From Candidatus Vogelbacteria bacterium (GTDB lineage: Bacteria; Patescibacteria; Paceibacteria; UBA9973; UBA12445): DNA of 17,346 nucleotides. This document shows, piece after piece, positions 1-6,182 of this stretch (the first letter of the stretch is position 1; the number at the start of each line of letters is the position of its first letter). Below the pieces are notes generated by a model that ran no database searches, had not been told where the DNA came from, and was given only the letters and a program-made list of their open reading frames with translations. Location of the stretch: the NCBI GenBank assembly GCA_016201425.1, contig JACQCW010000022.1, positions 1 to 17,346 on the forward strand, in the 5' to 3' direction. The position numbers were made by a program, and so were the translations under genes.

Positions 1-2
1 TA

Positions 3-539
3 GATCAAGCGCTAAAGTTCGCGGTTAAGGCACACAAACATCAGGTGCGCAAAACGGAGAAGGATACTCCTTATGTCTACCATCCGATAAGTGTGGGAAT
101 GATACTCCGAGATGCTGGCTTCAACGACGACGTGGTTATCGCGGGGATATTACACGACACAATCGAAGATACTGGTACCAAAGCCGAGGCGATCGAAAAA
201 GTTTTCGGTAAAAAAGTTCGCCAACTAGTCGAAAGTGTATCGGAAGATAAGAACTTGTCTTACGACGAGAGAAAACACAATTATCTCGAAGTGGTGCTAG
301 CAGGAAATGACGAAACGAAGGCAATCTCGATCGCCGACGCACTGCATAATTTGCACTCACTAGAGCAAGCAATAGAAGAGAGGGGAGATAAAGTCTGGAA
401 AAGCTTCAGCAGAGACAAAGAGCTAACCGTTGGACACTATCTGCTAAAGGTTAAGGCGATTTTGAAGAAATGGCCACATCCGATGGCAAAAGAAACGCTA
501 AGACAGGTGATGAAGTTAAGGACGCTAGTCAGGAACTAG
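3..539 (+). CDS. SpoT/MESH1-like HD-domain hydrolase, 5' end outside window
   Basis: The reading frame is open from the first bases of the window, so the true start lies upstream; a GTG at 45 is internal to the conserved domain. The residues encoded before it (FAVKAHKHQVRKTEKDTPYV) and after it (YHPISVGMIL, then ILHDTIEDTG) match the N-terminal HD hydrolase domain of RelA/SpoT proteins: the conserved H of YHP, the HD pair followed by EDT, and an ADALHNL segment in place of the usual ADKLHNL. In SpoT and MESH1 this domain removes the 3'-pyrophosphate of (p)ppGpp with Mn2+. There is no synthetase, TGS or ACT domain after it, so this is a stand-alone hydrolase-type protein of about 180+ residues. 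The specific substrate is inferred; other nucleotide-phosphate substrates are possible. The last codons form one arm of a 12-bp inverted repeat. Confidence 0.8.
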   Translation, partial: DQALKFAVKAHKHQVRKTEKDTPYVYHPISVGMILRDAGFNDDVVIAGILHDTIEDTGTKAEAIEKVFGKKVRQLVESVSEDKNLSYDERKHNYLEVVLAGNDETKAISIADALHNLHSLEQAIEERGDKVWKSFSRDKELTVGHYLLKVKAILKKWPHPMAKETLRQVMKLRTLVRN

Positions 540-613
540 GTTTGCCTGCTCACGGCCGCAAGGGAAATTCGCGACCAAACTTAATTCCTGACTAGCTTGT
601 GATTACTGAGCAG
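524..613 (+). repeat. Inverted repeat with pseudoknot-like second pairing at the 3' end of the HD gene
   Basis: GCTAGTCAGGAA at 524-535 is exactly complementary to TTCCTGACTAGC at 585-596. Inside it, GTTTG (540-544) pairs with CAAAC (576-580). A second pair, CTGCTCA (546-552) with TGAGCAG (607-613), has one arm within the loop and one outside, which is pseudoknot topology. The first arm overlaps the HD gene stop codon. There is no T-run after either arm, so it is not a standard intrinsic terminator. Function unknown. Confidence 0.5.
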
Positions 614-656
614 AAAAAGTAGCTTTGAGCTAAAGCCACCGAATTTATTTTGACAA

Positions 657-678
657 CCTACCTAAGGTAGGGAAGGAG
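657..678 (+). promoter_or_regulatory. 6-bp palindrome abutting the ribosome binding site of the 686 gene
   Basis: CCTACC (657-662) and GGTAGG (666-671) form a perfect inverted repeat with a 3-nt centre, directly before and partly overlapping the Shine-Dalgarno GGGAAGGAG (670-678), which sits 7 nt before ATG 686. A TTGACA lies at 650-655, just upstream. As RNA this would be a small hairpin next to the RBS; as DNA it could be an operator. The role is inferred from position only. Confidence 0.4.
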
Positions 679-685
679 ACTACGG

Positions 686-1177
686 ATGATCCACTTTACC
701 GACGACTTCAAGGATATGATGGAATACGAATTTGAGCTCGAAACCGAGACCCGTTACGTGATCGAGCCAGGAAACATCGCGGATTATAACTGGGTTAATC
801 ATGTAGTCGATGTCTACGACGAGTCCGGGCGGGCGCGAATTAGGGTCAAAAATGGAGTCCCTCGTCTCTCACTCAAGGTTCCACTCTTCTCGAAGGACAC
901 GACAACCTCAAAAACCTGCATCCGCCTAGAGTACAAGCCGACCACCAAGAAGCAAGAGGAGGAGCTCCTGCTAATCCGAAAGCTGATACTGCTGGAGAAA
1001 GGCGCGCAAACCTCCGAGAAGTTCGGGGCACCTTTAGAGAACGCCGACGGAACAAAAACTTGGATTAACCGCGATTCCCTCGGCAACTGGTGGATAGAAG
1101 CCGATGAGGGAGTGCCCCTCGACCTGCCCGACACAATCAAGATCCTGGGAACTCAGAAGAGCGAGATCAAAGTCTAG
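686..1177 (+). CDS. Hypothetical protein, possible CYTH-like (triphosphate tunnel) fold
   Basis: 163 residues, ATG start with a strong Shine-Dalgarno (AAGGAG, 7 nt upstream). Near the N-terminus there is an alternating acidic strand, EYEFELETETRYVI (about residues 13-26). It is followed by a basic strand RARIRVKNG (49-57), LSLKVPLF (61-68) and RLEYKP (79-84). This order of acidic ExExE-type strand, R/K-containing strands and a later R-x-E strand is what CYTH-domain triphosphatases and adenylate cyclases show, but identities are weak and the C-terminal half (from about 100) is not recognised. No signal peptide or membrane segment. It stands alone between the HD gene and a convergent gene. A CYTH protein beside a (p)ppGpp-hydrolase-like gene would be suggestive of nucleotide metabolism, but this is only a guess. 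Confidence 0.65.
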   Translation: MIHFTDDFKDMMEYEFELETETRYVIEPGNIADYNWVNHVVDVYDESGRARIRVKNGVPRLSLKVPLFSKDTTTSKTCIRLEYKPTTKKQEEELLLIRKLILLEKGAQTSEKFGAPLENADGTKTWINRDSLGNWWIEADEGVPLDLPDTIKILGTQKSEIKV

Positions 1178-1187
1178 TATTAGTAAA

Positions 1188-1226
1188 ACCACTCCGTTGG
1201 AGTTACGGAGTGGTCATTTATTTTTT
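1188..1226. terminator. Bidirectional intrinsic terminator between convergent genes
   Basis: ACCACTCCG (1188-1196) pairs perfectly with CGGAGTGGT (1206-1214) around a 9-nt loop. A T-rich tract follows on the + strand (to 1226) and the A-run at 1185-1188 gives a T-run on the - strand. It lies between the + gene ending at 1177 and the - gene ending at 1236, so it can serve both. Confidence 0.85.
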
Positions 1227-1235
1227 AGTTTAGTT

Positions 1236-2708
1236 TCAGAGAGCCTGACCAGTAAAGCCAGATTGGGTATTATCCTTATTTTCTAGTTTCGCAAACTCCT
1301 TAATTATACTATTTAACAAGGTTTGCCCTTCTGATATGGCCTGATAGAGCTCCTCAGGATCAAAATCCGTCTTTCCCATAATGGCTTTCACCTCTGCCCT
1401 TTTGTCAGTGGCTTGTTGTAGAAGATTATCTAGATTAGTTGTATCTTCACCAGATCTTTTTAAACTAGCAGCTCTTAATCCAAAATTTTTCAACTTCGTA
1501 TCAACTTTTTTAAGTTCTAGAGTAATATTAGACAGATTTTTCAATATGACAATATCACTGAAGATATCCTGCATCGGCTCAAACACATCTTGCCTAATAT
1601 TGTCCATAACATCCTGAAAATCCGTATCTGATTTTTTAACCTCCCCACTAGCAACATCTCTAGCTGACTCTACGGCTGATATAGCCTTCTCAATTTTTGA
1701 TTGGATTCCACTCGTATTAATTCCGCTCTTACCCGCCTTAGCCTTCGCCTTTTCAAAAGTTGATCTCAGTTTGGCTATCTGTTTATTTATATTAGCAAGC
1801 ATTTTAGGCCATTGACCCAACATACTCAGCTTACTCCCTATGTCTTGTAAATCTTGGCCATTCTCTTGAATAGTTTCCATAGCCGTTTGTACATCATCGC
1901 CCATAGTTGTTGCGCTTTTGATAGTCTTTACCGCATCATCCAGTTTTGTAATGAGCGAGGCATCATCTGCAGGAATCGATACCCCAGCCTTCTCAAGTTT
2001 CACGACCGTGTCTTTCAGGTTATTCAACCCCTTCTCCACACCGGACGCTTGCTGCTTCACCATATTCAGTTGCTGGGTGCCCATCTGTTTTTGTCTTTCC
2101 TCCTGCTGCTTACTCATTTCTGTTTGTTGACTATTAATATCGCTAGATTGGTCACCAGATGAATTACCTGAATTATCTTGTGGTTGTGTATCGCCATCAC
2201 CACCAAAAAAATCTTGGCCATCTTTTGATTGCCCCACCATATTGGGCCCCTGAATCTGTGGTCCACCAAAAGAACTTCCACTCTTTCCTGGTCGGAATTG
2301 GTTGTCTTGTAGTTGCGGGCTGGCCTTACCTTTAAAACCCTGCTGTGGGCGGCGAAACCCGCCGCCCTGGAACTGTCTATCCTGTTCTTGATTTTGTGGT
2401 CCACCAAAGCCTCTTGGCGAAAACTGGTTTTCTTGTGGTTGAGAGCCTTCAATATTCTGGAAGTCTCTTTGCTGTGGACTACCAAAATTACCGTAGTTCT
2501 GGCCCATCATATTAGGGCCCTGGTCCTGCTGCCCGCCAAACTGGGGGGGCTGATCACCGCCGCCTTGCGGCTGCATCATCTGGACTTGACCCACTTGCGG
2601 TGCTTGTGACTGGAAGGGTGCTTGATCGGTAGCTGGTACTGCAGCCAAAAGTGGCGCCGTAAAGGCCATCATAACAGCCGTCACAAAATGAGAAATTGGT
2701 GTAAACAT
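1236..2708 (-). CDS. Secreted Gln/Gly/Pro-rich protein with repeated helical C-terminal modules
   Basis: 490 residues from ATG 2708; an upstream ATG at 2747 is open but is rejected because a TATAAT ends 7 nt before 2708 and because starting at 2708 gives a clean signal peptide (MFTPISH, hydrophobic core to about residue 22, cleavage probably after AAVPA). Residues about 25-200 are low-complexity and rich in Q, G, P, N and F, with repeated GPNMMGQ/GPNMVGQ and FGGPQ-type units. Residues about 205-480 are charged and helical, with at least three related segments that carry a K/R-x-G turn before a long helix (KAGVSIPADD, KAGKSGINTSG, KRSGEDTTN). No enzyme motif, no sortase or lipobox signal, no second membrane segment. 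Probably an exported surface or envelope-associated protein; no family recognised. Confidence 0.75.
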   Translation of the reverse strand: MFTPISHFVTAVMMAFTAPLLAAVPATDQAPFQSQAPQVGQVQMMQPQGGGDQPPQFGGQQDQGPNMMGQNYGNFGSPQQRDFQNIEGSQPQENQFSPRGFGGPQNQEQDRQFQGGGFRRPQQGFKGKASPQLQDNQFRPGKSGSSFGGPQIQGPNMVGQSKDGQDFFGGDGDTQPQDNSGNSSGDQSSDINSQQTEMSKQQEERQKQMGTQQLNMVKQQASGVEKGLNNLKDTVVKLEKAGVSIPADDASLITKLDDAVKTIKSATTMGDDVQTAMETIQENGQDLQDIGSKLSMLGQWPKMLANINKQIAKLRSTFEKAKAKAGKSGINTSGIQSKIEKAISAVESARDVASGEVKKSDTDFQDVMDNIRQDVFEPMQDIFSDIVILKNLSNITLELKKVDTKLKNFGLRAASLKRSGEDTTNLDNLLQQATDKRAEVKAIMGKTDFDPEELYQAISEGQTLLNSIIKEFAKLENKDNTQSGFTGQAL

Positions 2709-2715
2709 TTTTGAT

Positions 2716-2744
2716 ATTATAAATTTAGTAATAATTACTATTAA
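2716..2744 (-). promoter_or_regulatory. Promoter for the secreted-protein gene, leaderless arrangement
   Basis: On the - strand TATAAT occupies 2721 to 2716 and TTAATA (4 of 6 matches to TTGACA) occupies 2744 to 2739, with a 17-nt spacer. Only 7 nt separate the -10 from ATG 2708, so transcription should begin at or next to the A of the start codon. There is no Shine-Dalgarno. Confidence 0.6.
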
Positions 2745-2769
2745 CATTATATAACATGCAAAATTATTG

Positions 2770-2775
2770 TATAAT
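2770..2775 (+). promoter_or_regulatory. -10 element of pyrD, leaderless arrangement
   Basis: A consensus TATAAT at 2770-2775 is followed by 7 nt and then the pyrD GTG start at 2783. No clear -35 matches TTGACA at the right distance (2747-2752 is TTATAT). No Shine-Dalgarno could fit. This divergent region of 74 bp holds both this and the promoter reading the other way. Confidence 0.6.
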
Positions 2776-2782
2776 GCAATAA

Positions 2783-3649
2783 GTGATTAAGTTATCAAAT
2801 GGCCACAAATTTGAGTTCATGGCAGCAAGCGGCTCTTTGTGGTTTGATGGAGGAGGATGGTTTTGGGAGAGGCCACTTAAATTAATCGGACTCTTGGATC
2901 CAAAACTGTTCACTATTGTTACGAAGACACTGACACGTTTACCAAAAGAAGGAAATCTTAAAATGTATAAACCGCTTAGTGCGGTTCGTTTTTTAAATGG
3001 GGGAGTGGTGAATGCGATTGGACTTACAAACCCAGGGCTCGATTGGTGGTGTAAAGAGGTCGGGCCGAAGCTTAAATGTTCTCCGCTATCAATTATTGCC
3101 TCAATTCACTCAAACTCTCCGCGCGAAGCCGGCGAGATGGCTTGGAGACTGAATCGATATAACCTACAAGGGATTGAATTAAATCTTTCATGCCCAAATG
3201 TAAACCACAATCTTGAAACCGAGATGGAATGGATATTAGAAACAATCAGACAAGTAAAAAAGGCCAGCAACTTTCCATTGATCGTGAAGCTCTCCACCAA
3301 TCAAGGGTACAAAAAAATAGCAAAGAAAATAGAGTTTTTGGTTGAAGCCATTTCAATAAATTCCGTGCCGTGGAAACATGTCTATCCCGACGATCTAAGC
3401 CCCCTCCACCACTTGGGTGGAGGGGGAATCTCAGGCAAAGCGGCCCAAGAACATAACTGGAAGATGCTCAAAGAGCTTGTTGGTCATACCAAAACCCCAA
3501 TCATCGGCCCGTCAGTTTGGGAATACGAGGATATCGATAAGATACAAGCTCTGGGAGCCAAAGCCGTCAGCTTCGGTTCTGTCTTTCTGCGATATCCCTG
3601 GCGCCCGACGATGTATGTGAAGAGGTATAAAAAATCTTTGACAAAATAA
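2783..3649 (+). CDS. pyrD: Dihydroorotate dehydrogenase, class 1 type
   Basis: 288 residues. Oxidises dihydroorotate to orotate with FMN, the fourth step of UMP synthesis. Seen: the N-terminal AASG (14-17), VTKTLTRLPKEGN (46-58, the family's TKT..P..GN), the catalytic-loop motif ELNLSCPN (132-139) with Cys137 as expected base, and the FMN-phosphate region near GGGGISGKA (212-220) and GAKAVSFGSVFL (258-269). A Cys in SCPN marks the soluble class 1 enzymes; membrane class 2 enzymes have Ser there. It is slightly shorter than the usual 300-310. The GTG start is set by a TATAAT 7 nt upstream and by the family's N-terminal strand. No pyrK partner is seen in the window, so the electron acceptor is unknown. 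A perfect 11-bp hairpin lies inside the gene. Confidence 0.88.
   Translation: MIKLSNGHKFEFMAASGSLWFDGGGWFWERPLKLIGLLDPKLFTIVTKTLTRLPKEGNLKMYKPLSAVRFLNGGVVNAIGLTNPGLDWWCKEVGPKLKCSPLSIIASIHSNSPREAGEMAWRLNRYNLQGIELNLSCPNVNHNLETEMEWILETIRQVKKASNFPLIVKLSTNQGYKKIAKKIEFLVEAISINSVPWKHVYPDDLSPLHHLGGGGISGKAAQEHNWKMLKELVGHTKTPIIGPSVWEYEDIDKIQALGAKAVSFGSVFLRYPWRPTMYVKRYKKSLTK
3400..3426. repeat. Perfect 11-bp hairpin inside pyrD
   Basis: CCCCCTCCACC (3400-3410) and GGTGGAGGGGG (3416-3426) are exact reverse complements separated by ACTTG. It encodes the segment around SPLHHLGGGG just before the conserved GISG motif. Such a GC-rich stem is conspicuous in an AT-rich gene. Confidence 0.85.
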
Positions 3650-3677
3650 AATATATAGTGTACTTTCATGGAAGTAC
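3638..3677 (+). promoter_or_regulatory. Candidate promoter with overlapping palindrome before the 3729 gene
   Basis: TTGACA (3638-3643) overlaps the last codons of pyrD and lies 17 nt before TACTTT (3661-3666), a fair -10. The near-perfect 18-bp palindrome GTACTTTCATGGAAGTAC (3660-3677) covers this -10, the usual place for a repressor operator. There is no T-run after it, so it is not an intrinsic terminator. The regulatory reading is inferred. Confidence 0.45.
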
Positions 3678-3728
3678 GGTACCTTAAAAAATTTATGATT
3701 GGTCTTGACTAATGAAAGGACGTCCGAA

Positions 3729-4172
3729 ATGATAGTAATAAGCGAAGAACTTTTAAAAGAAAAACTAGAAGGACAAAAAATACTCGATAGAATGGATGAT
3801 GCTGTAGTAGAAAGACTAGGAAAAAGTTTTGGTATGCTCGGACCCATACTCACTGGACTCTGTGATGAACCAGGGCTTCCGATTTGGAATTTACTCTGGC
3901 GGGCTCCAGCTCAAGTGTTCGTTACATGGACAATGAGAGCTTTGTTTGAGAAAAGGAATGGTGAAAACAAGATTTATCTGACAGATGAAATCATCTCAGA
4001 CATATATAACGAGCCAGGTTTCATTGAAACACTCAAAACCAAATCTGGAACAGAGTCAGAGCACGTAGAAGAGGGGTTGAAGACTGTAAAAGAGATTTTA
4101 CTAATGTCGGATATCTTCTCAAGGCCACTGACCTATATTTTCGATATAACGAGAGTAACTTTTTACAGATAA
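3729..4172 (+). CDS. Hypothetical protein
   Basis: 147 residues from ATG 3729, chosen over the in-frame TTG at 3699 because AAAGGA lies 8 nt before it. The protein is mixed helical: an acidic/basic helix (about residues 4-32), a moderately hydrophobic middle with GLPIWNLLWRAPAQVFVTW (about 49-67), and a charged C-terminal half. No signal peptide, no convincing transmembrane helix and no motif I recognise. It sits between pyrD and pyrF but has its own candidate promoter and a strong terminator, so it is probably transcribed alone. Confidence 0.65.
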   Translation: MIVISEELLKEKLEGQKILDRMDDAVVERLGKSFGMLGPILTGLCDEPGLPIWNLLWRAPAQVFVTWTMRALFEKRNGENKIYLTDEIISDIYNEPGFIETLKTKSGTESEHVEEGLKTVKEILLMSDIFSRPLTYIFDITRVTFYR

Positions 4173-4178
4173 TCACCG

Positions 4179-4207
4179 TCGCCTAGCAAACAGCTAGGCG
4201 ATTTTTT
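4179..4207 (+). terminator. Intrinsic terminator after the 3729 gene
   Basis: TCGCCTAGC (4179-4187) and GCTAGGCGA (4193-4201) form a perfect 9-bp stem with loop AAACA, followed by six T. It ends 15 nt before the first possible pyrF start, so pyrF needs its own promoter. Confidence 0.92.
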
Positions 4208-4218
4208 AATATCTGATA

Positions 4219-4224
4219 TATAAT
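4219..4224 (+). promoter_or_regulatory. -10 element of pyrF
   Basis: TATAAT at 4219-4224 overlaps the upstream ATG (4223) and ends 10 nt before ATG 4235. It favours 4235 as the real start with a leader of a few nt or none. No good -35 is seen, since the terminator stem occupies that place. A TG-extended TATATA at 4217-4222 is an overlapping alternative. Confidence 0.45.
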
Positions 4225-4234
4225 GACCATCAAG

Positions 4235-5056
4235 ATGAGAAATTTCATACAACTTATAAAATCAAGGTGGGAAGAGGAGAAGTTTGTTTGTGTCGGGCTT
4301 GATTCTGATTATGAGAAGATCCCCAATTGCCTTAAAAGAACTGTGCGAGGCTTAGCCTCGCACAGTAAAATAATTTTTAGATTTAATAGAGATATTATTG
4401 ATGCTACAAAAGATCTAGTTTGCGCCTATAAACCCAACAGCGCATTTTACGAGGCATATGGAGATGAGGGAATAAAAGCGCTCAAAAAAACATGTGATTA
4501 TATATTGAAAACCGCGCCAACTGTTCCTATAATTCTTGATGCAAAGAGGGGAGATATCGGTAGGACGAACGAGATGTATGCGAAGTTTGCTTTTGACTGG
4601 CTCAGGGCTGATGCAATAACTGTAAACCCGTACTTGGGAGGAAAATCTCTATCAAATTTCCTAAATAGAAAAGATAGGGGAATAATAATTCTCTGCAAAA
4701 CTTCAAACGAGGGCTCAAATGAATTTCAAAAGAATCTGTATAAAAAGGTGGCGAAGAATGTAGTAGAAAAATGGAACAAAAATAGTAACTGTTTACTTGT
4801 TGCCGGAGCTACATATCCAAGAGAACTAAAAGAAATTAGAAAAATAGTTGGTGATCTACCCCTTCTCATCCCCGGCATCGGTAAACAAGGTGGGGATCTT
4901 GAAGCCGTGATAAAAAATGGCCAAGACTCAAAAGGGCAAGGGATGATAATAAACTCCTCCTCTGGAATCATCTTTGCATCAAGTGGAAAAGATTTTGCCG
5001 AAGCAGCGAGAAACGAAACATTGAAATTGCACGAGGCGATTTCAAAACTAATTTGA
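4235..5056 (+). CDS. pyrF: Orotidine 5'-phosphate decarboxylase, type 2
   Basis: 273 residues from ATG 4235 (277 from ATG 4223, which lies within a -10 box). Converts OMP to UMP, the last step of de novo pyrimidine synthesis. Seen from the 4235 start: CVGLDSD (about 19-25, substrate-binding strand), AYKPNSAFYE (64-73), the catalytic DAKRGDIGRT (102-111; D102, K104, D107), NPYLGG (131-136) and the phosphate-binding PGIGKQGG (213-220). Length and motif spelling fit the type 2 family rather than the shorter E. coli-like one. An 11-bp perfect hairpin is embedded near the N-terminus. Downstream, a converging terminator belongs mainly to the opposite strand. Confidence 0.92.
   Translation: MRNFIQLIKSRWEEEKFVCVGLDSDYEKIPNCLKRTVRGLASHSKIIFRFNRDIIDATKDLVCAYKPNSAFYEAYGDEGIKALKKTCDYILKTAPTVPIILDAKRGDIGRTNEMYAKFAFDWLRADAITVNPYLGGKSLSNFLNRKDRGIIILCKTSNEGSNEFQKNLYKKVAKNVVEKWNKNSNCLLVAGATYPRELKEIRKIVGDLPLLIPGIGKQGGDLEAVIKNGQDSKGQGMIINSSSGIIFASSGKDFAEAARNETLKLHEAISKLI
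4341..4365. repeat. Perfect 11-bp hairpin inside pyrF
   Basis: CTGTGCGAGGC (4341-4351) and GCCTCGCACAG (4355-4365) are exact reverse complements around TTA, in frame within pyrF, encoding TVRGLASHS between the GLDSD strand and the FNRDIIDAT helix. T-rich sequence flanks it in both directions (TTCTTTT on the - strand), so it looks like a bidirectional terminator placed within a gene. Confidence 0.85.
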
Positions 5057-5060
5057 AAAT

Positions 5061-5087
5061 AAAAAATCCCGCTTCGAGTGAAGCGGG
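5061..5087 (-). terminator. Terminator of the 5096-6320 operon, possibly shared with pyrF
   Basis: CCCGCTTC (5068-5075) pairs with GAAGCGGG (5080-5087), loop GAGT. On the - strand it is followed by ATTTTTTATTTT (5067 downwards), a strong U-tract. On the + strand only a weak AAAATTCT follows. Confidence 0.85.
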
Positions 5088-5095
5088 CTAAAATT

Positions 5096-5479
5096 CTACA
5101 GATAGGTGGTCTTGTACTCGCAGTTGAACTGTTGGAGACCTCGGCCGACCTCTTCCATACGGTCAACAGGGCCAATGTATCCGGCGTAGAAGAGTGACTT
5201 CTTGAAGCCGTTCTGCTTAAACCAGTTCTCGAGTTCATCGCTGCAGGGGTAGTAGTAGTTCTGCATCTGTTCATTTCTATCAACAATGTTCACATGCAAA
5301 ATCAGATTCTTCCCCCACGCTTGCCAAACTTGTCGACGGAAAACGATCGCGAAGAAGATGGCCGGGCCGAAGAAATAGATAGCGGCAAAGGCGAGTGACA
5401 TTACGCCGTACCACACCATCGGCAACTGGAGAACAATCAACGAAACAGCGATCGCAACAAACAGATCGAATTCAGACAT
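5096..5479 (-). CDS. Small membrane protein of unknown function
   Basis: 127 residues from ATG 5479, which has an AAGGAG 7 nt upstream; nine residues further upstream are open but lack an RBS. Residues about 5-45 hold two closely spaced hydrophobic segments (LFVAIAVSLIVLQLPMVW and VMSLAFAAIYFFGPAIFFAIVF), predicting two membrane helices. A soluble C-terminal half of about 80 residues follows, rich in aromatic residues, Q and N (QNYYYPCSDELENWFKQNG). No family recognised. It is the last gene of a leftward set, 57 nt after the 5537 gene, and is followed by an intrinsic terminator. Both ends of the protein should lie on the same side of the membrane. Confidence 0.7.
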   Translation of the reverse strand: MSEFDLFVAIAVSLIVLQLPMVWYGVMSLAFAAIYFFGPAIFFAIVFRRQVWQAWGKNLILHVNIVDRNEQMQNYYYPCSDELENWFKQNGFKKSLFYAGYIGPVDRMEEVGRGLQQFNCEYKTTYL

Positions 5480-5536
5480 TCTATATCTCCTTTTTTCGTC
5501 TTGCACGTTTTATGTGGTGAATTGTGTGAACAGTTA

Positions 5537-5908
5537 CTACTTTCTTTCCTGTTTCACGTAATCAAGTTCTGACTCGACCTCACTGAGCTTCGTGAGTGCA
5601 GCGATGAGAGTCTTCAGATTTGGGTAATAGTGATAGCCGTAGTTGTCGGTGTCCTCCGATCCAAAATACAAATGACGAATTCCGTCAAAATAGGCCTCGC
5701 CATGAAACAGTATCTCGTAATAATCCTCTTCATCAGTGTAAGTGACAAGACTTATAGCTTTAAACTGAAAACTCTGCTCGTCTCGCTTCAAAAAAATGTA
5801 GCAAGCACCAACCTTAAACTCTCCCACGACAACATGTTTCTCAAAGCTATCATCAATGCCAAGTTCAGCCAAAGTTTTTTCGTTACCAACTTCGTCCGTT
5901 TCTTTCAT
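5537..5908 (-). CDS. Hypothetical protein, translationally coupled
   Basis: 123 residues from ATG 5908. This start has GGAGG 6 nt upstream and overlaps the stop of the preceding gene in an ATGA quartet (5908-5905); a longer frame to 5947 is not supported. The protein is acidic, with many aromatic residues, and looks like mixed beta strands (VVVGEFKVGACYIFLKR, QFKAISLVTYTDEEDYYEILFHGEAYF) ending in a helix (LKTLIAALTKLSEVESELDYV). Cytoplasmic, no family recognised. Confidence 0.7.
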   Translation of the reverse strand: MKETDEVGNEKTLAELGIDDSFEKHVVVGEFKVGACYIFLKRDEQSFQFKAISLVTYTDEEDYYEILFHGEAYFDGIRHLYFGSEDTDNYGYHYYPNLKTLIAALTKLSEVESELDYVKQERK

Positions 5909-6180
5909 CTCAATCCTCCATAAACAGTAAATCCAACGGGTGGCCAAGAATCTGTTTGAGCCGCTATCTCTAAGTACTCGAGCATTTCAATCCGGTCAAC
6001 AAAGAAGACGTACGCCTTCGTTTCCAAATTAATAACCCTAGCTTGACCAACACCGAAATTATTCAACGCCTCTTTAATCGCTGCTCCCACGGATGGAAAC
6101 TCGGCGTCATGCATCGATTGGTCCTCACGTGCCAGAGAACAATAAGAACCAGTTTCGAGTTTGTATATTTCAGTTACCAT
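5905..6180 (-). CDS. Small hypothetical protein in coupled operon
   Basis: 91 residues from ATG 6180. An ATG at 6186 directly abuts the GGGAG sequence, so the downstream ATG, 6 nt from it, is the better start. The sequence suggests a small alpha/beta domain: strand VTEIYKLETG, a helix SVGAAIKEALNNF, strands QARVINLETKAYVFFV, helix IEMLEYLEIAAQ. It is only 2 nt after the stop of the 45-aa gene and overlaps the next start by 4 nt, so it is clearly in one transcript with both. No family recognised. Confidence 0.65.
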   Translation of the reverse strand: MVTEIYKLETGSYCSLAREDQSMHDAEFPSVGAAIKEALNNFGVGQARVINLETKAYVFFVDRIEMLEYLEIAAQTDSWPPVGFTVYGGLR

Positions 6181-6182
6181 AA

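Noticed and set aside
650..678. TTGACA at 650 as a promoter of the 686 gene
   Set aside because: No -10-like hexamer at 16-18 nt; the position is taken by the Shine-Dalgarno. The promoter must lie elsewhere.
2709..2747. Longer N-terminus for the secreted protein (ATG 2747)
   Set aside because: It would be translated from upstream of the likely transcription start and would lengthen an otherwise well-formed signal peptide.
3699..3728. TTG start for the 3729 gene
   Set aside because: No RBS before TTG 3699, whereas ATG 3729 has AAAGGA at 8 nt.
5630..5923. Frames antisense to the 5537 gene and similar shadow frames elsewhere
   Set aside because: No RBS and no protein-like features; the opposite strand has coupled genes with good ribosome binding sites.
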